The position numbers and the translations under genes are program-made. From contig JABSSW010000010.1 in the NCBI GenBank assembly GCA_018902385.1, positions 310,001 through 374,000 on the forward strand: a DNA stretch of 64,000 nucleotides, read 5' to 3'. The notes beneath the pieces are model-generated. The model saw nothing but the letters and a program-made list of their open reading frames with translations, searched no databases and was not told the origin of the DNA. Positions 22,662-34,237 of the stretch are shown here, in pieces (within the stretch, counting starts at the first letter, position 1; each line of letters opens with the position of its first letter). This stretch comes from Physcia stellaris. Its lineage: Eukaryota > Ascomycota > Lecanoromycetes > Caliciales > Physciaceae.

Positions 22662-25600
22662 TCTTGAATACGGATCATGATACCCTCAGCGCGGGCACAT
22701 GTCAATTTCTTTCGTCAAGGAAACCTGGCTGATCGGTAACGGTGATATTGAGAAGGACCATCATTACTTCTCTGGATTGAGCCGAGTCAACGGTGTCGAG
22801 GATGGGGAATGCTTTACGAGGGAACTTGTACTTGACTGCCAGCGTTGTAAACATTGACGCGATGAGGATCTGCTGGTGTTCCTATGGTGCAAACGCGAGA
22901 TTATAGATGTGTTCTGATAGGAAAGAATGCCGACACCCAATAGCTCGAGCCAGTCGGGTTGATTTGCAATGGGAAATTGTGCTTGTAAATCAGCTGGAAG
23001 AGCGTTGTGAAATGCTAATACGCGATGCTCTTAAAGAACAGTTCTCATTGCTACTCCATGTCGCTGGTACTTGCCAAGAGTCAAGCCAACCATCTGGAAG
23101 AAGATAGTGTAGTTAGACTGCTTTAGTTGAAGGACCTCGTTGCCATGGTAGGACATTTATGTCTGAACCTAATCTTTTAGCATAGCTGTCGCCATCTTCG
23201 GTTGACTCCTGTTAGGTCGTTACATCTTGAAAGCTTTTGAGAAGTGTCTTAGTCACAGCTAGATCAGGGAAACTGCCAAAAACCTCCATAAATGACATTC
23301 TTCACATCGCTTATTAGCATGTAGAGATGGAGATAAATGTTCATGACCGGTCATTGAAAAGTCCATACGTCAGCTTTATAAGATGCGTCACATCCCATAG
23401 CACAATTAGTAGTGCGTTCACCATCAATTTGTCGAAATAGAATGTGTCAAGACTTCGCGTGAGTAAGGTAAGCTCAACTATCGTAATGATAATTAGTGCC
23501 ATGATCAAAATTCATTCGCACTGGAGAATCCATCGAACGAATTTCTCCAAGTGCGTTTTGTCTTCGTGCAAGGCATGCAAGAAGTCTGATAGAACCAGAG
23601 GTCGCATCCATTGGAATCGTGATGAAAGCATCCAGATATCACTTTCACAAAGGGATCGTGGACACTCATCATAGCAAAGCCACTTCGTAACATGAGCGAT
23701 TGCGTGCGCCGATCTTGATGGAATTGTTCCACTTTACGCAGATGTTTCGATCAAATCGAAAAAGCCAAGTTCACACTCGAATCCGACTTAAACTTCCTGT
23801 AGGCCCTTGACACTTAGGAAAGCTCGGATTTGATTCTCTGCTGTAATTAGGCCCTTTAGAATGACTCCATAAACAACGGCTATTGTAACGGTCACTGACG
23901 AGAGAGTGTTTATGCCACCATCGTCGTTGTCGAAGAAGTGGTCCATCCTGAGCACGTCAAACGTTTGTCCAACTGTTGGGTAGATTTTCCGTGCTTTCAA
24001 GTATGGAGGGAATACGTGGTTTGATATCCTCTTTCCAGATTGCGACCAAGGGACGAATACTATTCTGGGTGTATGATATTCTGAGTGACTGCGCCATGAG
24101 CAAAATTGGTGATATTGTCTGCCGCAATGTCAATCTCTAGAAGTTCCTCGGGATTAAATTTCATCTATGCAAAGAGTTAGTTGATTGCAAAGCTGAAAAG
24201 TCAAAGATGACGCTACTCATTCGACAGAAAAGCCACGTGTCAAGCAATTTTCCGAAAGCCAGCTCTTTTCAGTACATCTCCAAGTGGATGAAAGACTGGT
24301 GGAGGAATTCCGCCGACACCTGACTCGCTTCAAACCTGACTTGCCAAAAGAAACATTCATACAGATAATCGAGTCTGGTTGACCGCGACTAGAAGCGAAA
24401 AAAGGATAATCCATATAGATAACCGAATCTGATGAGACTTCGAACAAAGACTAACGCCTCTGAGTAGCAGCCTCGTTGTCGACCGATCCTTCCCGGATCT
24501 AGCTCTCCGACATTGAGCCAATCTGGCTCCCCTGCCTCTGAAGCTAGTTTGAAGACATAGATGAAAGTATTTTCAGAGTACTTGTGCTTGTGCGAGTGTA
24601 AGTGTTTAAGCTTAGGTTGATCATATCTTGGCTGTGCTTTATGACTATCAACTGGAATTAGTAGACAATTGTCAGAAGCATGACTCAGACTGAATGTTGG
24701 GAGTTGGACTTCTGTCTCGATTGCATAATCTTCGTGTTGAAGGCTTCACAGGCTGCTGTCCATTGATGGTCCCCAGAATTGTCTTGAGATACATCCGTTA
24801 TCACTGATTTCTCGCATCATGATACTGTAAATGAATAAATTCCCTCCAATCATGGTCAAATGGACGTATGTCGCTTAAAAACCTTGTCAATCATTAAAGT
24901 TCATTATATTTTCAAATTCCATCACAGCCATCTCCAATTCCACTAGGTTGGGTAGCATACTCTCTCCTTTGTCTTGTAAAATTCACTCCATCATCAGCCT
25001 TAAGATATTCGATGGACAGGGAAGAGATATTTGTGAATATTTGTTAATACATGTAGATAAATAGTGAGCATATATATACTGTGGAGCGACTCAACAACCG
25101 AAAGGTTTAGTTGAGCAGTGTACGATAATATTGAGAAGAATCATTCGAAGAGTAGTGTGTTCCAGAGTAATGTCGCACCGAAAGGGATTCTGTCATGTAG
25201 CCATTTCGAGGAGTCGAAAGGCGACTGAGCTTTGACTTGCTTTTGAGATTGATTAAGATAAAGGCAGAGATCATATTTGCGTATAGATGCAACATGCGCA
25301 AAATCTCACGGAGTGTGCTGTTGCATCTGGATACTTCTGCTTTCGTAATCTGGAGAATCACCATCAACGCAAAACCATTGATGTGGAGATAGAAGATCTT
25401 GAAGAAGTGGATTTGGACTTGAGAAAAATAAGCAGTGATAAGATGATATCCTAACAACGTACTCTTTCCAGCGAGAGGAAAGTTCGTTTGTGCTCCACTT
25501 CAGAATCGGCTTCTGCTCGGGACGAACACTACTCAGATCGTTGTTCCACCAGGATAGTGGCAGCATTTTGCCCATGGGGCCACTTGAAAGGTTATTAAGC

Positions 25601-26539
25601 ATTCAGAAGTAGTCGGAGTCGAGTTCATCACGGGGGCATGGTCGTTAAGTCTGCGATAGTCTGATCTGACAAGACGATGTTTGCAATCTCTTTGTAATTG
25701 ACCAAGTTTTCAGAAAATACGTAAACACAGATATCAGAGTGGAAAATTTCGTAGAAGATCGTGGTAACACTCCAGTAGCTTGTATTACCAAAAACTTGAA
25801 CGCTCAAAAGACTTGAGTGAGAGATTAAGTAAAATTAACAGTGTATTCAGTGTCGAGTCCTACGAGGTTTCCTCCTAGGTTAAGTATCATCGTTGAATTA
25901 TTGTCATGTAGTGCTTATCTCAAACGGTGAGGATTGACGCTGTCGCATTTTGAGGCCAGCGAAGCCAAGCTGGCGCGGCCGTGGCATAGAACCTGAGCAC
26001 CAACTCATAGAATCTCCTTGCCATCATCTTAGGATTGAGAACTATGAAAAGAAGATGGGTTGATGTCTTCAATCGCATGCGCAATATGATCAGGTTGACC
26101 ATGAACTCTTCGCAAATGTCGGGCCACATTGAGGGCAGACACTTCCTCTAAGCATTGAGGACATGCCTTAGATTTTCCAATCTGTGTCATTGTTAAAAAT
26201 GATCTTTACTCATCGCCCTGCTATATTTCAAACGATAGCTTTCGCGATTCGAATGAATCTTTTTCAGCTTTCGATTAATCACCAAAGCAGTTGAATGTAG
26301 AGCTATATTTCTGTGGAGTGAGATCCTTGCTGGAGCGAGACTTCGGTTAAAGATCGCCTTTTCAGATCTCTGAACTCGAGACCTACAGAGCTTGTGTGCT
26401 TTTTAGAGAGCGAGTCGAATGTTCTGGAAGTAATTACATTGGCAATGTCACCGCATATGCTCGGTATATGCTAAGTTGAGAACAGCAAGGCGAACAATGA
26501 GAAGAAACACTTTTAGTGCGGATCGTGGATTTCAAGTTC
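22662..26539. other. Gene-poor stretch with short minus-strand frames
   Basis: Only short, unrecognised minus-strand frames are present (23505-23732, 23788-24000, 24217-24447, 25107-25602, 25920-26129). Some are protein-like in composition, notably 23788-24000, but none has a clear start, splice partners or a known domain. They could be exons of unmodelled genes or relics. The stretch 24480-25100 shows nothing. Confidence 0.35.
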
Positions 26540-26789
26540 GTTGTGTGGGTTGTTGTCCCCATATACGAGCCACAAACAGTGTCACTTTCATCAAGCTAGA
26601 TGAACGCAGAAGCGATTAGTGCTGCATTAAGGAAATCGCTTCCAGAAATCCATTTCAGCGGTTGGTGAAGGGTCAGTCAAGAGAGACCTACGTCTCGGAT
26701 TCTCCGACAAACTTCCGGTTTATCGTCTTTCCGCACCCTGGCTCTCCGAACAATAGTACGCCATTGGTCATCGACCCGTTAGCTGCCAT
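26540..26789 (-). pseudogene. AAA+ ATPase relic (Walker A and Walker B scraps)
   Basis: On the minus strand, the frame at 26789-26688 contains NGVLLFGEPGCGKT, a clear Walker A loop (GxxGxGKT) with the hydrophobic strand that precedes it. It is followed by FVGESE, which resembles the YVGESE motif of Cdc48/NSF-type AAA modules. About 95 bp further on, near 26595, another frame gives LDESDTVCG, resembling the AAA Walker B (hhhhDE). Only a few residues separate GKT from VGESE, where the family usually has about 30, and no splice pair puts the two parts in one frame. I read it as a truncated host-type gene relic, not a working ATPase. Confidence 0.55.
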
Positions 26790-27958
26790 TGGGAATCATT
26801 CTGTCGACTTTCCTATATCCTATGGTTTTGGCTGAAGGGATAGTGACAGCTTACAGTCCTGAATGGCAACGAGACAGTGACAATAAAATCCTTCCACACC
26901 ACGCTTGGTTAAGACGTACATCTATGACTATCAATGATCGTTTCAAATATCCATAAATGAAATTCAACAATATCTTTTTTCAGACAACACTAGACCTATA
27001 TTGTAGATATTATCGTGGTACTAATTTAATGATAATTGTTTTAGCAACTCAGAAAGAATGTCTAGAGGAGAAGGTTAATTGTTCGGAAGAAACACTCTCA
27101 AAGAGAATTTCCACAACAAACGATTTGAATCATCAATGTCATTTCGCACAAAAGTCGCGAGGTTCTTGACCTTCGCATGTTCTACGTCGCTTCCTGTCGT
27201 GAGGATTATATATGTCTCTTTCTGTGCGTGTCTCTTTTTTCAGCCAGGTTGGACATGGAAGATGATCAACCATTGGTCATAGCGCGGTTCTGGTTGTCAA
27301 TGACTGCCATGAGATGGAAGTGTGTAACCGGATTGAAGTGTATGAACGACATGCATCGTAGGTCGTTGGTCAGATTTAGCTCGTAGACTGTAGACAATCT
27401 CTTCCGCCGTTATAGTTCTCGGAGAACGATTGCATTCTTGTCTTCGCTAGTGCGCTCCATGACTTCATATGATACATATGATTGATGTCATTGAGGCCAC
27501 AATATGAGCTTACTTCCTTCTATTTCGCCTATTCTTGACTCTCTCAGGGAGCACGATCCCGGTCATTGAATTCTGCGAGCTGAATGTAGTTCTAGTCACG
27601 TTGCAATCGATGATATTTTCAAGGTTGCTCCGGATGACGAACAGAGATGCAATTCTTTCATGACTTTGAATATATAATTGAACTGCGTGAACAGATGTGA
27701 AACCAAATTGCGAAACGATCTTTGAATTTGACGACGAAAAAGTCTCTTGTCTGTTTCGTTTGCCTGTTTGAGATTCTGCAAAATCACGACGTGAGCTTGA
27801 GATGATGCTTGAAAAGAATGTAAGTACGTATCGCCTGCAATAGCGCTGTTTATGAACTTGAGTCGCGATGCCAATTTTTTCGTCTGATGACCTCTAGAGA
27901 TATCGCGAAATGAACTCTCGCCAGGCGAAGCTTCTGCGCATTCATTAGTCTCTTGTTT
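26790..27958. other. No gene supported
   Basis: About 1.2 kb between the AAA relic and the next minus-strand ORF. A 92-codon minus frame at 27596-27874 (with LFRRQIQRSFRNLVSHLFTQ) is protein-like but unrecognised. It could be a downstream exon of the ORF at 27959-28483. Otherwise nothing. Confidence 0.35.
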
Positions 27959-28483
27959 TCATCGATGGGAAAGATGGGTACCGAAATCGTCATTACTCAC
28001 GACTCGAATCCGCATCGATGATGATCCATTGTCCACACGAGTTCCTACTGCAACACGAAGCGATTCATCATTCATGATGCTAATATCGCGAATGTCATCC
28101 AGGTCGTAAACCAAACCTTGATCCTCCTCCGACATGATGTTTGAATCTCTCAATATCCGAAGCAATTGACGATATTTCAAATGCTCCACAGGTAGTTCAG
28201 CGCTAAAAGCAGACATAGTCGATGGATGCACGAGCTGCAAACCTCTCACGGTTGCGCTAGGTACCTGGACAACTTGCCGCATCGGCTGACAATAGATAAC
28301 GAAATCGCTCACATTCTCTCGTGTGACGGGCTTGCTCGAGAATTGACTCGCGGCTGTTGATTGAGCAAGAGGAAGCGTCGAAGGCGGGACGGTTTGTGGA
28401 AGAGCAGGCGGATTGGCAAGAGAAGGAGGCGGATTGGCGAGGGAAAAAGACGAAGCAATGTTGAGAATGTATATTTGACACAT
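27959..28483 (-). CDS. Hypothetical protein with Pro-rich linker and PB1-like segment
   Basis: A 174-codon frame from the ATG at 28483. It begins with a short hydrophobic leader, then a tandemly repeated SLANPP motif and a Pro/Ser-rich linker. The second half looks folded: FVIYCQPMRQVVQVPSATVR, then near residues 130-150 YDLDDIRDISIMNDESL, which resembles the acidic OPCA loop of PB1 domains, and SMRIRV at the end. The PB1 reading is an inference from that one motif. A GTGAGT donor follows SMRIRV, so further exons may exist to the left. There is no other indication of function. Confidence 0.35.
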   Translation of the reverse strand: MCQIYILNIASSFSLANPPPSLANPPALPQTVPPSTLPLAQSTAASQFSSKPVTRENVSDFVIYCQPMRQVVQVPSATVRGLQLVHPSTMSAFSAELPVEHLKYRQLLRILRDSNIMSEEDQGLVYDLDDIRDISIMNDESLRVAVGTRVDNGSSSMRIRVVSNDDFGTHLSHR

Positions 28484-28632
28484 GAGCAGAAGAAATCAAG
28501 CATTCAGACCATTGAGTGTGTTGGCAGAATTCTCGGTGGAAGCCCAGCTGTTGGCAGCCTGGATGAGCACAGCCCAGACGCATCATTGACCCGTAAACCA
28601 CATCGTGTGTATGGTTTACCAAGGACGAACTT

Positions 28633-29218
28633 TCACCAGACATATGGCTTCCAGACCTCTTGAAACACTGTTTGAGTGACATTCCTGCTGCTGATGTGGT
28701 ATTGAGAGTTGAAATCCAATATTGGAGTATGGTAGATAGCGACTGGTCTCCACACAGCCAAGAGCCTAGTGATGTGCATTCGCGAGGGATTAGGATTGCG
28801 TGGACCCGGAGAACTTGAGACCAGGCTGAGGTTAGGCTTGCTCAAGTCAGTATAGTCGCCTTCATACTCAATCGATGGTCGCTTACCTTGACTCGCAGAG
28901 GGGCAAACCGGACGCTCTGCGTTGAACATGAGAAAGATGAGGAGGGTGAGAACTTGTGGCGATTGACTCCATCGCAAACATGACGAAAGGCGTTGCCCAT
29001 GTTTCGGAAGAATGTTCCACCGTTTGCTCACCTTCAACCTCATCAGGAATCTGGTCTAGAGTCATGTCATCAGCTAGAAAGTCATCTTTGATCAGTCTCA
29101 TTGTCTTTAATTCCCAATGTATCGCAAAGAGCTGATAATCATCGATGTTCAGTTTAAATTCGCGAAAGCGCACTTTCCCAGAATTTTCGATCGTTATAGG
29201 CTTCGTGTAGAGAATCAT
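28633..29218 (-). CDS. Hypothetical protein, two exons
   Basis: Exons on the minus strand: 29218-29032 and 28916-28633. The 115-bp intron has a GTGAGC donor and a CAG acceptor, and the phases match, giving 156 residues. The N-terminal part looks folded (KVRFREFKLNIDDYQLFAIH, WELKTMRLIKDDFLADD). The second exon is more polar, with SLVSSSPGPRNPNPSRMH, and ends in VFQEVWKPYVW. I do not recognise the family. It lies 149 bp from the neighbouring ORF on the same strand, and the two could be parts of one larger gene. Confidence 0.42.
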
Positions 29219-30510
29219 GAACAGTTGAGAACGATTTTTTCACTCTTTCTCCCTGATTTGGTCTAGAATCGTGTCGTGTCATTTGCAACAACATCTCCAG
29301 TTCTGGTGTGCGCGATGTTGATCGCTGCTCCAGTACCGACTCCAATGATCGCAACAGCCATAGGATGCTGCATCTTTTCATGGATTCGCATGTTTAGTTG
29401 AATCGATGATTCTTGTGGTAAATATAGGAGCATTTTTCTGGTTCTCTCTTGCGCAGCACCTTGGCTTCATTAGTAACGAAGAGATCAATCAACAGCTTCC
29501 ATGAGCTCGGTCCTGGTTGTTTCGAGCTCCGCCGTGATTTTTGCAAGCTCAGACTTGCTCCTTTCGAGCTCTATTTTCGTCGTGCTCGTGTCTATAACGG
29601 CATCATCAGATTCATCGCTGCATTAAGTCTCCAATTCCGCACCAAATCCTTGATCAGCTCTATGGAATGCCGTTGTTCTCTGTGAGACAATCGGCCGCGG
29701 ATCTACGCAAAGAAATAAAGAGTGCTTTAGGTCATGAAACTCAGTCTAAGGCACTGTGAGTCAATACCAGATCTTAAAGTAGGGAATGATTGACTTACAT
29801 CATCTGCACCCAGAACACCCAGCGCCAATAGAAGTACTTCTGTATGAAAGCGCTAAATATTGGCCTAAATCCGGACCCACCATATGAGCTGATACCATGA
29901 AGTTCAGCGCATATTGTTGGGAATCAGCGCCCCACATGCGTATCGTGGGGTGGTCATATATATTGTGGGGTTAGAGTTCGGCATTAGTCCCAGCGGTGGG
30001 TTTCTCGGTTTGAGGAGGAAAAAGAGATGTACTTAAATTTTCTCATCTAAGCGAGATGTGACGCTGAACATTGGCCGGCGCTGTTAATCAAAACCCTCAG
30101 TATATTGTCGTAGTCCATGTATGAAAAGCTGCTCGTTGGGGAGCGCACGAAACTTCCGGACGTATTCAAGTTGCTCGGAGTTGAAAATGGAAAACAAATC
30201 ATCTTCGATGGCAGGAGTGAGTTCTTCGAACAGATTTAAAATCTTTACGAATTTGACTCGTCGATCGACAATCCAGTTCTGCAATCAAGGCTTGCTTGAA
30301 TTTTTCTTGAAAACTTTAAAAGCTTTCATGGCCCTTTTAAGATGAGCGGGATTATAGTGAGATCTCACGTAAATCTCGTTTGGCTTGGTGATCTCGCCCA
30401 GCCACTGTTCCTCAAAGACGATTTTCTGGGGATTGTCGCTTCGGGGTCTTGTAAATGGACGGCGCTGTGTCAGACAACGACCACAACCGTCTTTTTCCTT
30501 CTGTAGGAAC
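29219..30510. other. Coding scraps, no gene model
   Basis: Minus-strand coding-like pieces occur here but do not join. A coiled-coil-like run (KIELERSKSELAKITAELE) lies near 29490-29620. A basic stretch just beyond the endonuclease-type gene, near 30290-30510, contains EEQWLGEITKPNEIYVRSHY. A 66-codon frame (FEELTPAIEDDLFSIFNSEQ) lies at 30084-30284. The last two may be former C-terminal parts of that gene. The MFS scrap at 29795-29892 is listed separately. Confidence 0.35.
29795..29892 (-). pseudogene. MFS transporter exon scrap
   Basis: The minus strand reads FRPIFSAFIQKYFYWRWVFW followed by VQM. The WRWVFWVQM part is a hallmark of fungal DHA1-type major facilitator transporters just after the GPxxGP loop. 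In the adjacent frame the preceding residues read MVGPDLG, as if a one-base shift separates GPDLG from PIFSAFIQ. A GTAAGT donor follows directly at the expected place. No other transporter segments were found on either side, so this is an isolated exon remnant of a host-type gene. Confidence 0.45.
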
Positions 30511-31130
30511 TTACAGTGCGTCCAAAACTTTGGCGGCTGGATACTTCAGTAGCAAATGGCTACTACCTTGGCGGCAAACTTCTCCTCCCTTGACATCCCC
30601 TCCGTTCTCCCAGACCCCATGGTCTGGATTGACACAGCATGGCTGGTGGCAACGATGGCTGTATTCAGCCGGCCCATTGCTAACAGACGGCGGTAATCCC
30701 AGTTGAGCTATCCAAGTAATGTGGTAGCTGAGACACTCGGCGGCTTTACGCTCTGAACCATTGGCGGCCACTTTCATTGACAACTTCTCAGAGGGGCGGC
30801 TGATGGTGTCTCCTTCGCTTGGTCCTAGGGATGTTGGGTGCCTATACGGTCTTCGAATTAATACAACACTACATTTCGGCCTTCACTAAAGCTGTACGAG
30901 AGTCACTTACCATTTGAAATCCGCCGCGTTACGATGCTTATGCACTGAAAAGGTAATCTCATACTTCAACGACGGAGTATAGAGAGAACAGCGAATGCCG
31001 TGTCCAAACTGGCCTTACCTTCCACAGCGAGTCTTAGGCCATTCCAAAAGGTCCTTTGCAAGGCTGTCAAGACTTTCCAGACGTCTTTCTTTCCAAAGTC
31101 GAAATCTGTTCTTGAGCGATTGGTGTACAT
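30511..31130 (-). CDS. Small protein with homing-endonuclease-type zinc-binding loop
   Basis: Exons on the minus strand: 31130-31019, 30944-30911 and 30868-30511. The introns are 74 and 42 bp, with GTAAGG and GTAAGT donors and CAG and TAG acceptors. The phases agree, giving 167 residues from the ATG at 31130. Near residue 118 the protein reads YSHRCHQPCCVNPDHGVWE, with a further Cys some 15 residues on. This is the pattern of the zinc-binding loop of His-Me finger homing endonucleases (SH-x-CH-x2-C-x-NP-x-H), a module widespread in fungal genomes. By family knowledge it would bind or cut DNA, but outside the loop I see no other clear active-site motif, so activity is unproven. A related-looking basic stretch follows downstream in another frame, hinting that the C-terminus has been shortened or remodelled. 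Confidence 0.62.
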
Positions 31131-31445
31131 AGTTCCACGCTGCTATGCTTGCTAGCGGCCAATGGAGGACGCTGCGTTGGGGGTGTCTGAAAGATCGACA
31201 CCACGAACCCGTTGCTGGTCAATTCTGAGAGGGTCTGATGGAGATGAACGAAAGAAAATTGAAGCATAACGATGAAAAGCTATCGGGTTGAATGAGACAG
31301 AACGGGAGAGGATGAGAGAGTTTCTTTATCATAACAGCGTGTGACGGATTAGAAACTATTACAAATGAATGTAGGTTGGAGAACGAAAGTTCAAAGATGA
31401 ACAAAGCTGGAAGAAGTCCAGAAAACTGATATAAGTAGTCGATGA

Positions 31446-31794
31446 CTAACGAAAGATCCGGCAAACAGGAAGGTGTGTCGGAAAGTGCTTGAGAGGCCGA
31501 TCCAGGCGGGAGAATGTCCCGTTTCGCTGGTCAGTCATCCTGTTCTGAAATTGGGTGTGCTGGGTCAGTAAGACTTTGTAGAGGTGATAAAATGTGAAAT
31601 AGGGAAGAAGATCTTATCATGATACCATAAATGATAATTCCAAATAATGATTAACTTACAGGTGGTAATTTGACCCAGGTGTAAATTTCCTGGTGACCTC
31701 CGTAACGTTTATCTGATTCAACAAAAATCTCATGGCTATCGAACACGCGGGGAATCTGATCGTCCGCAATGTGAAGAGTTTTGTACTTTGCCAT
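31446..31794 (-). CDS. Small hypothetical protein, two exons
   Basis: Exon one, 31794-31660, encodes 45 residues from the ATG (MAKYKTLHIADDQIPRVF, then a segment ending TWVKLPP) and ends at a GTAAGT donor. The best acceptor, with a TTACTGAC branch-like motif before it, starts exon two at 31559. That exon runs in frame to a stop at 31446, giving 82 residues. I do not recognise the product. Exon two is basic and low in structure, so the second half of this model is less certain than the first. Confidence 0.42.
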
Positions 31795-34237
31795 ATTGTC
31801 ATGTTTATTCGATATATGATTGTGGTATTAGAAGCGACAGAGACTATATCTTTAATTGAAGTATTGATGAAAATGGTATTGCAAGATGTACATCAAATGA
31901 TGATATAAGAACGCTTCTTGCAATTGAGTCCAAAACGTTCACTTTCGGCGTTAAATAACACAACACACTATATAATACAAACAAAGCTCGTCGGAATCGA
32001 GAGTCTTCTGATAGAAGACACCAATGGGGTTGAAGGCTGCATGCAAGGAAAGATCGATTCTCGTCCTAGAGCTCCCAACTTGGACTCTCATAACAATGAT
32101 CTTCTGGTATCGTTCAGGTAGATCTAGTGCGCGAGGGCTCTCCTGATGTACGACAGGATGTGTACTGGCTGTACGATCAACTTGGCGAGGGGCTTCCTGA
32201 TGAGGACTCTCTTGGGCAGCTCTCTGACTCCCGCGGCGACGTAGGCCCCTGGTCGCGGTGTGAAGTGGGTTGAACTTCTTGTCATGTGGACGACAGAAGA
32301 GCTTGCGGCAGCGTCGGCTTCGCTCTTTGTGATATGCAAATAGTTCGTGAATAATGAGGCTAGTCCACTCATAACAAAAGCGTATGATTAATTAGACAGT
32401 CCGGAGTGTTTAGAGAAGCGAACAATAGACCATATACGCGAGAAGCAGAAGAAGTAGTCATAACATTATTTCCAGTCGAGTCAAATTCATGATAGTCTTG
32501 ACGAGTGAGCTCTCATAATATTCAGCGGACACATGTCAACGCCTGGTTTGGAGCCAGTCCTCACCATTAGATGTTAAAGAGATTTTGATCAGAAGAAGGA
32601 AGGGTTCCCCATCCTTAATCCAAGTGGTGATAACAACCATGGTATCCGTGTCCTGAGAAGCTTTAAGGGAATTCTCGGACATGTTGATAGTTGTGCGAAG
32701 GAAAATCCTTAAATGAGACTCGAGAGATTGAAGAATTTTAGACAGCAGTGACGTGAAGGACTTAAACCCAAACAAGAATGGTTTGCTGATAGTTCTACCC
32801 GATTTACTAGTCTCTCATCTCATTGTTATGAGGAAATAAGTATTCACGAAAGCATCTTTAAGGCTTCCTAAAAGATGCGCTGGGAGAAAGTCGATCAAGC
32901 CGGTGTGACGTAAAGAAAGGGGATTTGAAGTCTTTCCGAATGTGTATGGTTATAGGTGATAAGCTCAACAATGCAATCATGCATTTCGAGCAATGTAGAG
33001 ACTGAGTTGTGAGAATCTCGTCTGATAAATCATCTTATTTCTCGGAATTGCAATTTTTCCCGACCTAGGGGGCAACTGTGGAAGATCGAGTGTAATTAGG
33101 ACGTATGAGTCGGAATTTTTCGTATCACTTAGCTGATAATAATAAATCGATATATGACATGCTAAATGATGTACGACAAACGGATGAGGCTAGAAGGAGA
33201 AGATGTGCGGTTCCAAGTAGTATAAGATAGTCCCAACGATTTCTCTCCGGACGATGATAAGAGAAAATCGACCCGCTATAAAGATGGCAATCAATTAGTG
33301 ACGCAAGCTAAGTTTTACTACACTTGCTTTTACCATAATTCTGGTGTGAGATTGAAGGAAAAGCAGTATGACTTTATTGAATACTAATCCTTAATGATAA
33401 TTTGGCCGGAGTTGAAAATCGATCTATCCCTGTTATTCTGAGACAAGCCCAGGCTTTTTCGACGACAGCAGTGAGATCTACTATTGTTATCAGCGATGAA
33501 GAAAGCATCCATCCCATGCGATCGAAGCCATACCTGGTGACCAGAGGCACCAAGACTTTCTGATGGTGAATGTGGGTAACATTGGAATACTCTCTAAGTA
33601 GGATGATTGGGGTTGCTGAGCTAAGAAATATGTTAGAGTGGAACTGGTGGACCTTTGGTGTAAACGACATCGATGTTGGAGAGAGAGATAAGGCGGATGA
33701 ATAATTAGATCGATGTTGATTTCTCTGATTGGCACAATGACTCTTAGGTAAGTAAAAGCTAGGATTATATAAGATCAGAAGCATTTCTAGAGATTCTGCC
33801 GAAAGCTCGTGAGGAGGAATAGCAGACCGATGCAGACCAGTATAAACCTGTTAGAAGCTTAGTGTATGTTGGAAGACGGAACGTAATGAGTGTTTTTTAT
33901 TGAATGGGTCGATGGAGATCTAAAACGTTAGTAACACGAAATTTCCCTGACAATAGGGGATCAAAGTCAGAGCCCAAAAATGAGATCGATTTTTTGTATA
34001 GTGGATATTACTGATCCATGTGGAGCAGCTGTCAATTCGCCGAAATTACTTCTGGAAAATGGACCAGTATCTCCTAAAGAGAGCACTAAGAATCTAATTT
34101 TAGCGCGTAGTGAGCTCTACACCTATCTCCCATGCGTGGCTAGATAATCATTACTTCGAGCCTTGCTTGGAACGGTCAGCCCCGTGTGGAGTAGCGTATG
34201 GGTTGATTGTACAAGCCAAGTCTTACCAATACCTCAC
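31795..34237. other. No confident gene
   Basis: Minus-strand frames at 32124-32372 (82 codons, SGLASLFTNYLHITKSEAD), 32536-32775 and 33374-33784 are protein-like but unrecognised and lack a convincing joint model. The last may contain an intron ending in AATAG near 33480. Sequence at 32800-33370 and 33800-34237 shows nothing. Confidence 0.35.

Noticed and set aside
15459-34237. A Starship-type giant mobile element as the frame of the accessory island
   Set aside because: No tyrosine-recombinase captain gene, terminal repeats or target duplication could be seen within the window.
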